From NCBI RefSeq assembly GCF_009708215.1, contig NZ_CP046175.1, forward strand, positions 1,860,001-1,924,000: DNA of 64,000 nucleotides, given 5' to 3'. The translations under genes were made by a program, and so were the position numbers. Positions 44,158 through 52,975 of this stretch are shown here, one piece after another; position 1 is the stretch's first letter, and each line of letters begins with the position of its first letter. This DNA comes from Occultella kanbiaonis. GTDB taxonomy: Bacteria; Actinomycetota; Actinomycetes; Actinomycetales; Beutenbergiaceae. Under the pieces are notes generated by a model. That model made no database searches. It was not told the DNA's origin and saw only the letters and a program-made list of their open reading frames with translations.

Positions 44158-44912
44158 ACGTCGTCGCCCGCCGGGTACTGCCACCGGTGCTCCTCGGCGT
44201 CGCGGTGCTCGCGGCGTGGCAGATCCTGGTCACGGTGCTCGCGATCCCGCAGATCGTGCTGCCGAGCCCGGCGGCCATCCTCGCCGAGACCCTCGCCTAC
44301 GTTCCGGTGCTCTTCTCGGCGGCGCTGGTGACCGGCTGGAACGCGCTCGTCGGCCTCGTCGTGGGCAGCCTGCTCGGGATCGGGCTCGCGCTGGTGGCAG
44401 CGAGCATCCGGGTCTTCGACGAGCTGACGACCCCGCTGGTCGCCGCGCTCGCGGTGATCCCGATCGTGGCCCTCGCACCGGTGCTCTACACGATGTACGG
44501 CGCGGACGTGCAGTCCGCCCGGCAGGCCGTGGCCGGCATCAGCGTGTTCGTTCCGGTGTTCCTGAACACCCTGCGCGGCCTGCGCCAGACCCGGCCCGTG
44601 CACCGCGACCTGATGCGCGCCTACGCCGCCACCCGGTGGCAGGCGATGCGCACGGTGACGCTGCCCACGGCCCGTCCGTTCATCTTCACCGGCCTGCGGA
44701 TCGGGTCCTCGCTGTCCGTGATCGCCGCTCTCGTGGCCGAGTACTTCGGCGGACCCCGCGGTGGCCTCGGCACCTTCATCACGGCCTCCGTGGCCGGCAG
44801 CGACTACGCGCGCGCCTGGTCCTACGTGCTCGCCTCGATCGTGCTCGGCCTCCTGTTCTACCTGGCCGCGCTCGCAGTCGAGACCCTCGCCGTGCGGCAC
44901 CGCCCCGCCTGA
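44154..44912 (+). CDS. NitT/TauT-type ABC transporter permease 2
   Basis: Encodes 252 residues, about six membrane segments, with the coupling loop MRAYAATRWQAMRTVTLPTA and GLRIGSSLSVIAALVAEYFG. It is a diverged relative of the first permease, so the channel is a heterodimer, as in thiamine-precursor and some pyrimidine importers. It starts in an ATGA overlap with the ATPase gene. Confidence 0.9.
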   Translation: MNVVARRVLPPVLLGVAVLAAWQILVTVLAIPQIVLPSPAAILAETLAYVPVLFSAALVTGWNALVGLVVGSLLGIGLALVAASIRVFDELTTPLVAALAVIPIVALAPVLYTMYGADVQSARQAVAGISVFVPVFLNTLRGLRQTRPVHRDLMRAYAATRWQAMRTVTLPTARPFIFTGLRIGSSLSVIAALVAEYFGGPRGGLGTFITASVAGSDYARAWSYVLASIVLGLLFYLAALAVETLAVRHRPA

Positions 44913-44998
44913 GGCGACCACCGCCGTCGACCCCTACCAGGAGCCACCCCCGGAACGAAACCTCCGACGCACCGCACCACCAACCGGAAGGAACCACG

Positions 44999-46162
44999 AT
45001 GAGGCACTCCAGACGACTGGCCATCGGCGCCAGCGCGATCGCGGCGGCGCTGCTACTGGCCGCCTGCACCGTCGACGACGGCGGTGACGACGGCACCGGT
45101 TCCGGCGCGACCGGTGGGGGAGACGACGGTGAGCTGACCCAGGTCCGGCTGCAGCTGCAGTGGCTCACCCAGGGGCAGTTCGCGGGCTACTTCGCCGCCC
45201 AGGACCAGGGCTACTTCGCCGACGAGGGCCTCGAGGTCGAGATCGTCGAGAGCGGCGGTGACATCGTGCCCCAGGATGCCCTGGTCAACGGGGACGTCGA
45301 CTACGCGATCGCCTGGGTGCCGAAGGTGCTCGGGTCCATCGAGCAGGGCGCGAACATCACGAACGTCGCCCAGATCTTCGAGAGGTCCGGGACGCTGCAG
45401 GTGTCCATGGCCGACTCCGGGATCGAGACGATCGCAGACTTCGAGGGCCGCCGGATCGGGTCCTGGGGCTTCGGGAACGAGTGGGAGATCTTCGCCGCGC
45501 TCTCCCAGGAGGGGCTGACGGTCGACGACATCGAGCTCGTCACCCAGGGCTTCGACATGCTCGGTTTCCTCTCCGGGGACATCGAGGCCGCGCAGGCGAT
45601 GACCTACAACGAGTACGCGCAGGTGCTCGAGACGCTCAACCCGGACACCGGCGAGCTGTACCAGCCGGAGGACCTGAACGTCATCGACTACAACGAGGTC
45701 GGGTCGGCGATGCTGCAGGACGCCATCTGGGCGGACACCGAGCGGCTCGCGAACGAGGAGGGCTTCGCCGAGACCACCGTCGCATTCCTGCGCGCGGTGA
45801 TCCGCGGGTGGGTCTACGCCCGGGACAACCCGGCCGAGACCGCCACGATCGTCACCAGCGCAGGGTCCACCCTCGGTGAGAGCCACCAGCTCTGGATGAC
45901 GAACGAGACGAACCGCCTCATCTGGCCGTCCACGAACGGCATCGGGCTCGTCGACCAGGCCACCTGGGACAACACCGTGGACATGGCCCTGCAGACCCAG
46001 AACGAGACCGGGTCCACGCTGATCACCGCCGCGCCGCCGGAGAGCGCGCTGGACATGCAGTACATCGAGCAGGCGCTCGAGGACGTGGAGGCGGAGGGCC
46101 TGGACGTGATGGGCGCCGACTTCCAGCCGATCGAGGTGGAACTGGTCGAGGGCGGCAACTAG
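44999..46162 (+). CDS. ABC transporter substrate-binding lipoprotein (NMT1/THI5-like)
   Basis: Encodes 387 residues. Signal RRLAIGASAIAAALLLAAC with lipobox LLAAC; the mature protein begins after a Gly/Asp linker with VRLQLQWLTQGQFAGYFAAQ, DQGYFADEGLEVEIV, NGDVDYAIAWVPKVL and GRRIGSWGFGNEWE, the layout of the ThiY/NMT1 group that binds pyrimidine-like ligands. That relation supports pyrimidine or a related ring compound as cargo. GGAAGGAACC precedes the ATG at 44999. The 86-base gap before it shows no hairpin. Confidence 0.9.
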   Translation: MRHSRRLAIGASAIAAALLLAACTVDDGGDDGTGSGATGGGDDGELTQVRLQLQWLTQGQFAGYFAAQDQGYFADEGLEVEIVESGGDIVPQDALVNGDVDYAIAWVPKVLGSIEQGANITNVAQIFERSGTLQVSMADSGIETIADFEGRRIGSWGFGNEWEIFAALSQEGLTVDDIELVTQGFDMLGFLSGDIEAAQAMTYNEYAQVLETLNPDTGELYQPEDLNVIDYNEVGSAMLQDAIWADTERLANEEGFAETTVAFLRAVIRGWVYARDNPAETATIVTSAGSTLGESHQLWMTNETNRLIWPSTNGIGLVDQATWDNTVDMALQTQNETGSTLITAAPPESALDMQYIEQALEDVEAEGLDVMGADFQPIEVELVEGGN

Positions 46163-46199
46163 CGGCCAGTGGCCGGTCACGGGCCAACCTCTCCCACGC

Positions 46200-46236
46200 G
46201 GGCCGTACCCGGCGATAGCCTCGCCGGGTACGGCCC
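46200..46236 (+). terminator. strong hairpin with an embedded -10 element
   Basis: Perfect 16-bp arms (46200-46215 and 46221-46236) enclose a five-base loop. The hairpin lies between the binding protein and aminotransferase genes. The loop and first arm base spell TAGCCT (46216-46221), a plausible -10 element that would restart transcription about 30 bases before the aminotransferase. Confidence 0.6.
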
Positions 46237-46258
46237 ACTCCAGAACAGAAGGTCATCG

Positions 46259-47578
46259 ATGACTGAATCCGATCTCGGCGCCGAGGCACTGGCGCTGGAC
46301 AAGCAGGTCTTCCACTCCTGGTCCGCGCAGGCGCACCTGAACCCGATCGCGATCGCCCGCGGTCGGGGCTCGCGGCTCTGGGACCACGCCGGCCGGGAGT
46401 ACCTGGACTTCTCCTCCCAGATGGTCAACGTCAACATCGGGCACAGTCACCCGAAGGTGGTCGCCGCGATCGCCGAGCAGGCCGCCGAGCTGGCCACCAT
46501 CGCGCCGCCGACGGCGAACCTGGTGCGGGGCCGCGCCGTCGCCGAGATCCTGCGGCACGCGCCTGAGGGCATGACGAAGGTGTTCCTGACCAACGGTGGG
46601 GCGGACGCCGTCGAGAACGCGATCCGGATGGCGCGCCTGCACACGGGCCGGGACAAGGTGCTGTCCACCTACCGCAGCTACCACGGGAACACCGGCGCCG
46701 CCGTCGTCGCCACCGGGGACTGGCGCCGGCTCCCGAACGAGTACGCCCGCGGCCACGTGCACTTCTTCGGGCCGTTCCCCTACCGCTCGGAGTTCTGGTC
46801 GGACTCACCGGAGCAGGAGACCGAGCGCGCCCTGCACCATCTCGAGCGGGTCATCCTCAGTGAGGGTCCGACCTCGATCGCGGCGATCCTGCTCGAGACC
46901 GTGCCCGGCACCGCCGGCGTGATCGTGCCACCGCCCGGCTACCTCACCGGGGTCCGGGAACTGGCCACCCGGCACGGCATCATGCTCGTCCTGGACGAGG
47001 TCATGGCCGGGTTCGGCCGCACCGGTCATTGGCTCGCCCGCGACGGGGTCGACGGCGGCACGGTGGTCCCGGACCTGGTCACCTTCGCCAAGGGGGTCAA
47101 CTCCGGCTACGTGCCCGTCGGCGGGGTGATGATCTCCGAGCCGATCACCAAGACCTTCGACGACACGGTGTTCCCCGGTGGGCTGACGTACTCGGGGCAC
47201 CCGCTCGCCGCGGCGTCCATCCTGGCGGCCCTGCAGGCCATGGAGTCCGAGGGCATCGTGGCCAACGCGAACCGGATCGGGGCCGACGTGCTCGGTCCTG
47301 GCCTGCGCGCGCTCGCCGCGAAGCACCCGATCATCGGCGAGGTGCGGGGGATGGGGGTGTTCTGGGCGCTCGACCTGGTCACCGATCCGCAGGCACGCAC
47401 CCCGGTGCCGCCGGCAACGATCGGGGCGATCAAGGCCGCGTGCGCGGAGCGCGGCCTGCTCGTGTTCGCCGCCGAGAACCGGATCCACGTGGTGCCGCCG
47501 TGCATCGTGACGGATGACGAGGTGGCCCGGGCACTCGCGATCTACGACGAGGTCTTCGGCGCGCTCGGAGCCGCCTGA
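46259..47578 (+). CDS. class III aminotransferase (beta-alanine/omega-amino acid type)
   Basis: Encodes 439 residues of fold type I PLP enzymes: DHAGREYLDFSSQMVNVNIG, LTNGGADAVENAIRMARLHT, YRSYHGNTGAA, MLVLDEVMAGFGRTG and the PLP-binding Lys278 in TFAKGVNSGYVP. After dihydropyrimidinase and the amidohydrolase it would remove the amino group of beta-alanine or beta-aminoisobutyrate, completing reductive pyrimidine breakdown. AGAAGG lies upstream of the ATG at 46259. A hairpin separates it from the importer genes, so it may also have its own promoter. Confidence 0.88.
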   Translation: MTESDLGAEALALDKQVFHSWSAQAHLNPIAIARGRGSRLWDHAGREYLDFSSQMVNVNIGHSHPKVVAAIAEQAAELATIAPPTANLVRGRAVAEILRHAPEGMTKVFLTNGGADAVENAIRMARLHTGRDKVLSTYRSYHGNTGAAVVATGDWRRLPNEYARGHVHFFGPFPYRSEFWSDSPEQETERALHHLERVILSEGPTSIAAILLETVPGTAGVIVPPPGYLTGVRELATRHGIMLVLDEVMAGFGRTGHWLARDGVDGGTVVPDLVTFAKGVNSGYVPVGGVMISEPITKTFDDTVFPGGLTYSGHPLAAASILAALQAMESEGIVANANRIGADVLGPGLRALAAKHPIIGEVRGMGVFWALDLVTDPQARTPVPPATIGAIKAACAERGLLVFAAENRIHVVPPCIVTDDEVARALAIYDEVFGALGAA

Positions 47579-47654
47579 ACGATCCCGGGCGGTCCCGGAC
47601 GCCGGGTCGAGGGAGGTCAGGAACGCGGGGGAGTGCATCGTGAGGGAGGAACGA

Positions 47655-48365
47655 GTGCCGGAGCATCCCATCGAGGCCGGTCAGGAGATCACCGCGCCGG
47701 ATGCGGAGCCGAGGTCAGCCGCCCCATGGCCGTTCGCGGGCCTCACGGCACGCTCGGGCGACCTCGAACTGCGCTACCCCGATGACGAACTGTTGGCTGC
47801 GGTCGCGACCGTGGCTGCCACCGGCGTACATGCGGAGGACCTCCTCCCGTTCAACAGCCCGTGGACGCGTGGGACTCCGGTGCAGGTGGCGCGCAGTGTG
47901 TTCGCCTACGCGTGGGGCAAGCGCGCGGCGATGTCGCCCTCTGACTGGACCATCGAGCTGGCGGTCCTCGTCGACGGCGTCCCGGTCGGGCTCCAGGCGA
48001 TGACCGGCCGGGACTTCGCGGTGGTGCGCTCGGTCAGGAGCGGCTCCTGGATCGGCCGCGCCCACCAGGGGCGCGGCATCGGCACCCGGATGCGCGCGCT
48101 GATGCTGCACCTCGCGTTCGCCGGGCTCGGGGCCGAGGTCGCCACCACCGGCGCCTGGGCCGACAACGGCCCTTCCATCGGGGTCACCCGCAAGCTCGGC
48201 TATTCGCCGAACGGCCGGCAGGTGGAGTCCCGGGACGGCCGAGCCACCGAGAAGCTGCACTTCCGGCTCGCCCGCGCCGACTGGGAGGAGACCGTGGCTG
48301 CTCGGCTTCCGAACGTCACCCTCACCGGGACCGAGCAGGTGCGGGAGTTCCTCCTGATCCGCTGA
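47655..48365 (+). CDS. GNAT family N-acetyltransferase (paralogue A)
   Basis: Encodes 236 residues. The GNAT acetyl-CoA loop is GRAHQGRGIGTRMRALMLHL, followed by ATTGAWADNGPSIGVTRKLG. The N-terminal part (TARSGDLELRYPDDELLAAV) matches paralogue B at 49333 almost throughout. The acceptor substrate is unknown. The GTG at 47655 is chosen because GGGAGGAAC lies about five bases upstream; a GTG at 47640 is possible. Confidence 0.82.
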   Translation: MPEHPIEAGQEITAPDAEPRSAAPWPFAGLTARSGDLELRYPDDELLAAVATVAATGVHAEDLLPFNSPWTRGTPVQVARSVFAYAWGKRAAMSPSDWTIELAVLVDGVPVGLQAMTGRDFAVVRSVRSGSWIGRAHQGRGIGTRMRALMLHLAFAGLGAEVATTGAWADNGPSIGVTRKLGYSPNGRQVESRDGRATEKLHFRLARADWEETVAARLPNVTLTGTEQVREFLLIR

Positions 48366-48390
48366 CGCTCTCCTCGGCGCCCGGGTCGGC

Positions 48391-48921
48391 TCAGCCGCGG
48401 CCGGCGTCAAGTTGCGCCTTCGTGAGCACCCGTCGCACCTCGAGCCCGACGTCGGCCAGCGGGTTCACGCCGGCGGGCGAACGATCGATCGCGCAGACCA
48501 CCACGGTCACGACCGCGCCCCGTTCTCGCAGGGCCGTCGTCGCGGCACGGACCGCGCCACCGGTGGTGAGCACGTCCTCGATCAGCGTCACCCGGCGGCC
48601 GGCCACGTCCGGACCCTCGGCCAGCTTGCAGGTGCCGTACTCCTTGGCCTCCTTGCGGACGAAGAGCGCCGGGAGGCCGGTCTTCGCCGACACCATGGTC
48701 GCAATCGGCACGCCACCGAGCTCGAGGCCGCCGAGGAGCTCCGTGCCCTCGGGCAGCAGGTCGACCATCTGGCCGGCGACCCGGTCCAGCAGCCGCGGGT
48801 CGGACTCGAAGAGGTACTTGTCGAAGTACTCGGTCGACACCTGACCGGACCGGAGCGTGAACTCGCCGCTGAGGCGGCACACGGCATCGATGTCAGCGGC
48901 GAGGGTCTCATCAGTGGCCAT
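48391..48921 (-). CDS. pyrE: orotate phosphoribosyltransferase
   Basis: Encodes 176 residues. The PRPP-binding motif is VTLIEDVLTTGGAVRAA (about residues 115-131); FTLRSGQVSTEYFDKYLFES and LFVRKEAKEYGT are typical of PyrE. It makes orotidine 5'-phosphate in pyrimidine synthesis. The ATG at 48921 follows TAGCCT (48929-48934, minus strand) by seven bases, so the mRNA is probably leaderless. It is convergent with paralogue A of the GNAT pair. The only other pyrimidine genes here are catabolic. Confidence 0.93.
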   Translation of the reverse strand: MATDETLAADIDAVCRLSGEFTLRSGQVSTEYFDKYLFESDPRLLDRVAGQMVDLLPEGTELLGGLELGGVPIATMVSAKTGLPALFVRKEAKEYGTCKLAEGPDVAGRRVTLIEDVLTTGGAVRAATTALRERGAVVTVVVCAIDRSPAGVNPLADVGLEVRRVLTKAQLDAGRG

Positions 48922-49000
48922 GCGCCAGAGGCTACCGGGCGCACCCCCACACCCCGGACCCGACCGCTCGATGTCTGCCCGTCGTGCAACCGGGCGCGCC

Positions 49001-49070
49001 GTGAGGCAGACCCTCATGCCTGAGGAAGACGGGTGTTCAGTTCTGACTCGGGCGCGAGGGTCTGCCTCAC
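49001..49070. repeat. 70-bp palindromic element, copy A
   Basis: The ends GTGAGGCAGACCCTC and GAGGGTCTGCCTCAC are perfect 15-bp inverted arms; inner segments GCCTGAG and CTCGGGC extend the stem. Copy B is 61/70 identical. The 411-base space between pyrE and GNAT paralogue B (48922-49332) holds these two elements and no gene. Confidence 0.75.
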
Positions 49071-49183
49071 CGCGGCGGCCCACTCCGGGTGGCGGCGTTC
49101 TGGCTCGTGGACTGGCGGCCACCGGGGCCGGTGCCAGTCGTGAGGCGCTCACCGGCCCCCGCAGTCAGACAGACCCTGGCGCG

Positions 49184-49253
49184 GTGAGGCAGACCCTCGT
49201 GCCTGAGGAAGTCGGGTCTACCGGTCTGGCTCAGGCGCGAGGTTCTGCCTCAC
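49184..49253. repeat. 70-bp palindromic element, copy B
   Basis: Same length, same orientation and same ends as copy A, with one mismatch in the outer 15-bp arms and a better-paired inner stem (GCCTGAG/CTCAGGC). A shorter fragment, CAGACAGACCCTGGC, lies just before it at about 49166-49180 and may be a third, decayed end. Confidence 0.75.
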
Positions 49254-49332
49254 GTCAGGTGGCTGGCCGGTGCGGCTGGCCGGCGCGAATTCAGCGTGAT
49301 CGGGGCCAGGATGCGCCGTTAGGGTGGCGCCC

Positions 49333-50031
49333 ATGCCCGCACCGATCGAACCCGTGACCGCCGCTGAGCCGGACCTGAGCCCTGCCGCTCTCTGGCCCTT
49401 CACACGTCTCGCGGCCAGGTCGGGCGACCTCGAGCTGCGCTACCTCGACGACGACCTGCTTGCCGGGGTCGCCGCGGTGGCCGCTCGAGGAGTGCACGCC
49501 GAGGACTTCATGCCCTTCGACTTCCCGTGGACGCGAGGCACCCCGGTGGAGGTGGCTCGCAGCGTGCTCGCCTACGAGTGGGGCAAGCGGGCCGCCATGT
49601 CGCCGGACGCGTGGACCATCGAGCTCGCCGTCCTCGTCGACGGCGTCCCGGCGGGCATCCAGGCGATCGATGCGACGAACTTCGCCGTGACGCGCACGGT
49701 CGAGACCGGCTCCTGGTTGGGTCGCGCGTTCCAGGGCCGCGGTATCGGCACCCGGATGCGGGCTCTGATGCTGCACCTGGCGTTCGCCGGACTCGGCGCC
49801 GAGGTCGCCACCACCAGTGCCTGGGCGGACAACGGTCCCTCCAACGGGGTCACCCGCAAGCTCGGATACTCCCCGAACGGCGTGCGCCTGGAGTCCCGCG
49901 AGGGCAAACGGACCGAGAAGCTGCACTACCGGCTCGCCCGCGCCGCCTGGGGCGAGAACGAGGCCGCCTGGCTCTCGGACGTCACCCTCACCGGCACCGA
50001 GCAGGTGCGGGAGTTCCTGCGGATCTCCTGA
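49333..50031 (+). CDS. GNAT family N-acetyltransferase (paralogue B)
   Basis: Encodes 232 residues, very similar to paralogue A from AARSGDLELRYLDDDLLAGV to LTGTEQVREFLRIS. The acetyl-CoA loop is GRAFQGRGIGTRMRALMLHL. The ATG at 49333 follows TAGGGT (49320-49325) by seven bases, consistent with leaderless translation, unlike paralogue A which has a ribosome site. The two copies therefore seem to be controlled differently. Confidence 0.85.
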   Translation: MPAPIEPVTAAEPDLSPAALWPFTRLAARSGDLELRYLDDDLLAGVAAVAARGVHAEDFMPFDFPWTRGTPVEVARSVLAYEWGKRAAMSPDAWTIELAVLVDGVPAGIQAIDATNFAVTRTVETGSWLGRAFQGRGIGTRMRALMLHLAFAGLGAEVATTSAWADNGPSNGVTRKLGYSPNGVRLESREGKRTEKLHYRLARAAWGENEAAWLSDVTLTGTEQVREFLRIS

Positions 50032-50175
50032 GCGCACCGGTCCCGGCGGAACTGCCCGGACTCCCGGGACAGGATGCCCTGCCGGCCGGGACATCGGGCC
50101 GTCCAGCATGACGTTGAAGCGCCCGCACGCCCCGGTCACGGTGACCGACCCGCGTCGGGCCGGAGGAGAACGATC

Positions 50176-50889
50176 ATGTCCACACACGCCGTCGCACCCC
50201 GCACGGTTCCGCCGGGCGGTCCGGCATCGGAGCGACCGTCCCGCGGCTGGGCCCTCGCCGGTATCGGCGCCGGTCTCGCGGGGATCGTGAGCATCTACCT
50301 GTCCCTGTCCCTCAGCCCCGCCTACGACCCCGCGGCACCACCCACCCCGGAGTCGATCACCGAGCACCTGTCCACCCAGGTGCCCCAGCTGCTCGGCTTC
50401 CACGTCGCGACCATCGTGGCCGCACTGCTGCTGATCCCGTTCGCGGTCGGCCTGCACCGTCATCTGGCCCGCCGGTCCCCAGCCGGGTCACTGCTGCCGG
50501 GCGTCGCCGCGGTGGGACTCGTGGTGCTCTCCACGGTGCTGGTCCTCGGCTCCGGCCTGAATACCGAGTTCGTGTTCGGGCTGACCGAACCGGAGCTGCT
50601 GATCGCGACCGACGTGTCGTTCTACTCGCACTGGGTCGCGACGATCCCCTGGCTCTGGGTCACGGCCGGCGTCACCGGCCTCGCATTGGGTCTGGCGGCC
50701 GTCCGGCACGGCGCGTACCCGCGTGGGATCGGTGTGGTCAGCCTGGTGCTCGGCGCCCTGATCGTCCTGGTCGGCGTCTCGCCGCTGCAGTACATGGCGG
50801 GCTTCGTCGGACCGGTCTGGTTGTTGGTCGTCGCGGTTGCCGCGCTGCGCGCACAATCCCGGCCCGATACGGCCCCGCCGGGACGCTGA
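50176..50889 (+). CDS. DUF4386-like multi-pass membrane protein of unknown function
   Basis: Encodes 237 residues with about six membrane segments (GWALAGIGAGLAGIVSIYLS, LLGFHVATIVAALLLIPFAV, LLPGVAAVGLVVLSTVLVLG, LWVTAGVTGLALGLAAVRHG, IGVVSLVLGALIVLVGVSPL, GFVGPVWLLVVAVAALRA). The order resembles DUF4386-like integral membrane proteins, but the match is loose. GGAGGAGAACGATC precedes the ATG at 50176. The sensor kinase gene follows after 19 bases, with its own promoter inside this gap and the gene end. Confidence 0.6.
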   Translation: MSTHAVAPRTVPPGGPASERPSRGWALAGIGAGLAGIVSIYLSLSLSPAYDPAAPPTPESITEHLSTQVPQLLGFHVATIVAALLLIPFAVGLHRHLARRSPAGSLLPGVAAVGLVVLSTVLVLGSGLNTEFVFGLTEPELLIATDVSFYSHWVATIPWLWVTAGVTGLALGLAAVRHGAYPRGIGVVSLVLGALIVLVGVSPLQYMAGFVGPVWLLVVAVAALRAQSRPDTAPPGR

Positions 50890-50908
50890 CCCTCTCTACA
50901 GTTTGCTC

Positions 50909-52975
50909 ATGTCGGAGCCAACCGAGCCCGGGCGCGGCGGTCACGGACTGCCGCGCCTGGCCGTCGTCCTGGGCGGGGCGGCGTGGCTGCTCGCGCTCGC
51001 CGGGCTGCTGCTGTTCCTGTCATCCCGGCCGGTCGGAACCGTCGACGACCTGTTCCTGATCGTCGACGTCATGGTCGGCCTCGTGTACGGAGCGGTCGCC
51101 ACCGTGGTGCTGCTGCGCCGCAGCCACGTGGTCGGCTACCTCGCGGCACTCACCGCGCTCGGTGGTGGACTGTCCGCGCTCGGCGGCGGCTGGCGCATGT
51201 TCGCCGAGAGCCGTGGCCTGACGCCCGGCGCGCTCGCCGACACCTTCGGCTGGGCGTGGGTACCTGGGACCCTTGCGATGTTCCTGGTGGTGCCGTGGCT
51301 GGTCAGGGAACGCCCGCTCGGCCGCGCCTGGTGGGGACCGGCAACCGGCGGCCTGATCGCCGCGGCCGCCCTGGTGGCGAGCCTGGCTGGCAACTACGCG
51401 GTGCTCGCCGGAGTGCTCGTCGTCGCCGTGGTCTTCGGGTTGATCACCGCTGTCGCGGTCGAGGCCCGACGGCGTAGGTCGCCCGAGTCCGAGGCCGTCG
51501 GCCTTGGCTGGCTCGGACTGGGCACCCTGGTGCTGGCCCTGTCCTTCGTGCCGCTGCTGCTCCCGGTGGGAACGGTGCCGGACTGGCTCACGCCGGCGCT
51601 GCACCTGGCCAGCCAGGCGCTGTTCCCCGTGGCGATCCTCACGGTCGTGCTGCGCCAGCGGTTGTGGGGGATGGAACTCGCGGTGTCCCGGGCGCTCCTC
51701 GCCGGCGTCCTCACGGCGGCGCTCGTCGGCATCTACCTGCTGGCGGCGTTGCTCGCAGGGGTCCTGATCCCGGGGCAGGGCATCGCCCAGGCGGTCGCCG
51801 CCGCTGCCGTCGTGATCGCGGTCGGCCCCACCCGTCTGTGGTTCGCGGAACGGATCCGGCGGCTCGTGTACGGCGTCGCCCACGACCCCTGGCGCGTGGC
51901 CGGCTCGATGGGGACGCGGATCGGGCGAGGCGGCACGGACGACGGCCTGCTCACCTCTCTCGTGGAGAGCGTCGGGACCGCACTCCGGCTGGAGTCGGTC
52001 AGCGTCCGCGGGGCGGACCCGGCCGAGCCCTCCACCGGCGGCGGCCACGACCCGCAGGCCCCGGTGCTGGCCGCCTGGGGCCTGCCGACCGGCGACCCCG
52101 TCGCCGTTCCCCTGCTCTCCGGAGACCGGACGATCGGCACTCTGGAGGCCACGCCGCGCCCCGGGGAGACCCTCGACCCCACCACCGGCCGCGCACTCGA
52201 CGAACTCGCCGCCGTCGTCACGGCAGGGCTCGTGCTCATCCGCACGGCCGACGAACTCACACGGACCCGCCGCCGGCTGACCGACGCGCGGCTCCAGGAA
52301 CGCCGGGTGATCCGGCGCGAGCTCCACGACGGGCTCGGCCCCTGGCTGGCGGGTCTGCGCCTGGGCCTGCAGGGCGTGACCAACACGATCGGAACCGACC
52401 CGGAGGGGGCCACGAAGATGCTCCGGGCGCTGCAGGGCGAACTCGACCAGCGGATCGAGGACGTCCGCTCCATCGCCCGCACGCTGTTGCCGCCGGTGCT
52501 CGAGGAGCTCGGACTCGAGCCCGCGCTCGCGGAACTTGTGGCGCGGCACCGGCGCAGCGGCTTCGACGTGCACCTGCGCTTCGCCGTCGACTCCGACCTG
52601 CCCGGCCCAGTCGCCGCGGCCTGCTACGGGATCGCCGCCGAGGCGGTGCTGAACGCGGCCCGGCACAGCGGTACCGCCGAGTGCGACCTGGAGGTGTCCG
52701 AGCACGAGGCCCTGGTGCGCGTGTGCTGCCGGGACCACGGCGGCGGCTATCGCGAGGACGCACGCGTCGGCGTCGGCACCCTGTCAATGCGTGAGCGGGC
52801 CGAGGAGCTGGGTGGGACGGTCGAGGTCCGCGATCTCGCCCCGCACGGCATCGCCGTCGAGGCCAGGATCCCGGTGCGGCCGCCGGGCACGAACCGGCCC
52901 GTCTCGCAGGCCGGGGTGGGCGCCGGTGGCGCAGTGAGCGCGGCAGGCACCCTGCGAACCGCGGGCACCGCATGA
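50909..52975 (+). CDS. two-component sensor histidine kinase (HisKA_3 type)
   Basis: Encodes 688 residues. About ten membrane segments fill residues 15-315, then a GAF-like domain (about 350-440), a coiled linker, the dimerisation/phosphoacceptor helix with His473 in RRELHDGLGPWLAGLRLG and an HATPase domain (EAVLNAARHSGTAECDLEVS, CRDHGGGYRE, GVGTLSMRERAEELGGTVEV). The large membrane part suggests sensing within the membrane. The ATG follows TACAGT (50897-50902) by six bases. The response regulator gene overlaps by ATGA. Confidence 0.9.
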   Translation: MSEPTEPGRGGHGLPRLAVVLGGAAWLLALAGLLLFLSSRPVGTVDDLFLIVDVMVGLVYGAVATVVLLRRSHVVGYLAALTALGGGLSALGGGWRMFAESRGLTPGALADTFGWAWVPGTLAMFLVVPWLVRERPLGRAWWGPATGGLIAAAALVASLAGNYAVLAGVLVVAVVFGLITAVAVEARRRRSPESEAVGLGWLGLGTLVLALSFVPLLLPVGTVPDWLTPALHLASQALFPVAILTVVLRQRLWGMELAVSRALLAGVLTAALVGIYLLAALLAGVLIPGQGIAQAVAAAAVVIAVGPTRLWFAERIRRLVYGVAHDPWRVAGSMGTRIGRGGTDDGLLTSLVESVGTALRLESVSVRGADPAEPSTGGGHDPQAPVLAAWGLPTGDPVAVPLLSGDRTIGTLEATPRPGETLDPTTGRALDELAAVVTAGLVLIRTADELTRTRRRLTDARLQERRVIRRELHDGLGPWLAGLRLGLQGVTNTIGTDPEGATKMLRALQGELDQRIEDVRSIARTLLPPVLEELGLEPALAELVARHRRSGFDVHLRFAVDSDLPGPVAAACYGIAAEAVLNAARHSGTAECDLEVSEHEALVRVCCRDHGGGYREDARVGVGTLSMRERAEELGGTVEVRDLAPHGIAVEARIPVRPPGTNRPVSQAGVGAGGAVSAAGTLRTAGTA

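Noticed and set aside
48922-49332. CRISPR array
   Set aside because: Only two 70-bp palindromic copies are present, with a 113-base spacing and internal symmetry, unlike CRISPR repeats and spacers.
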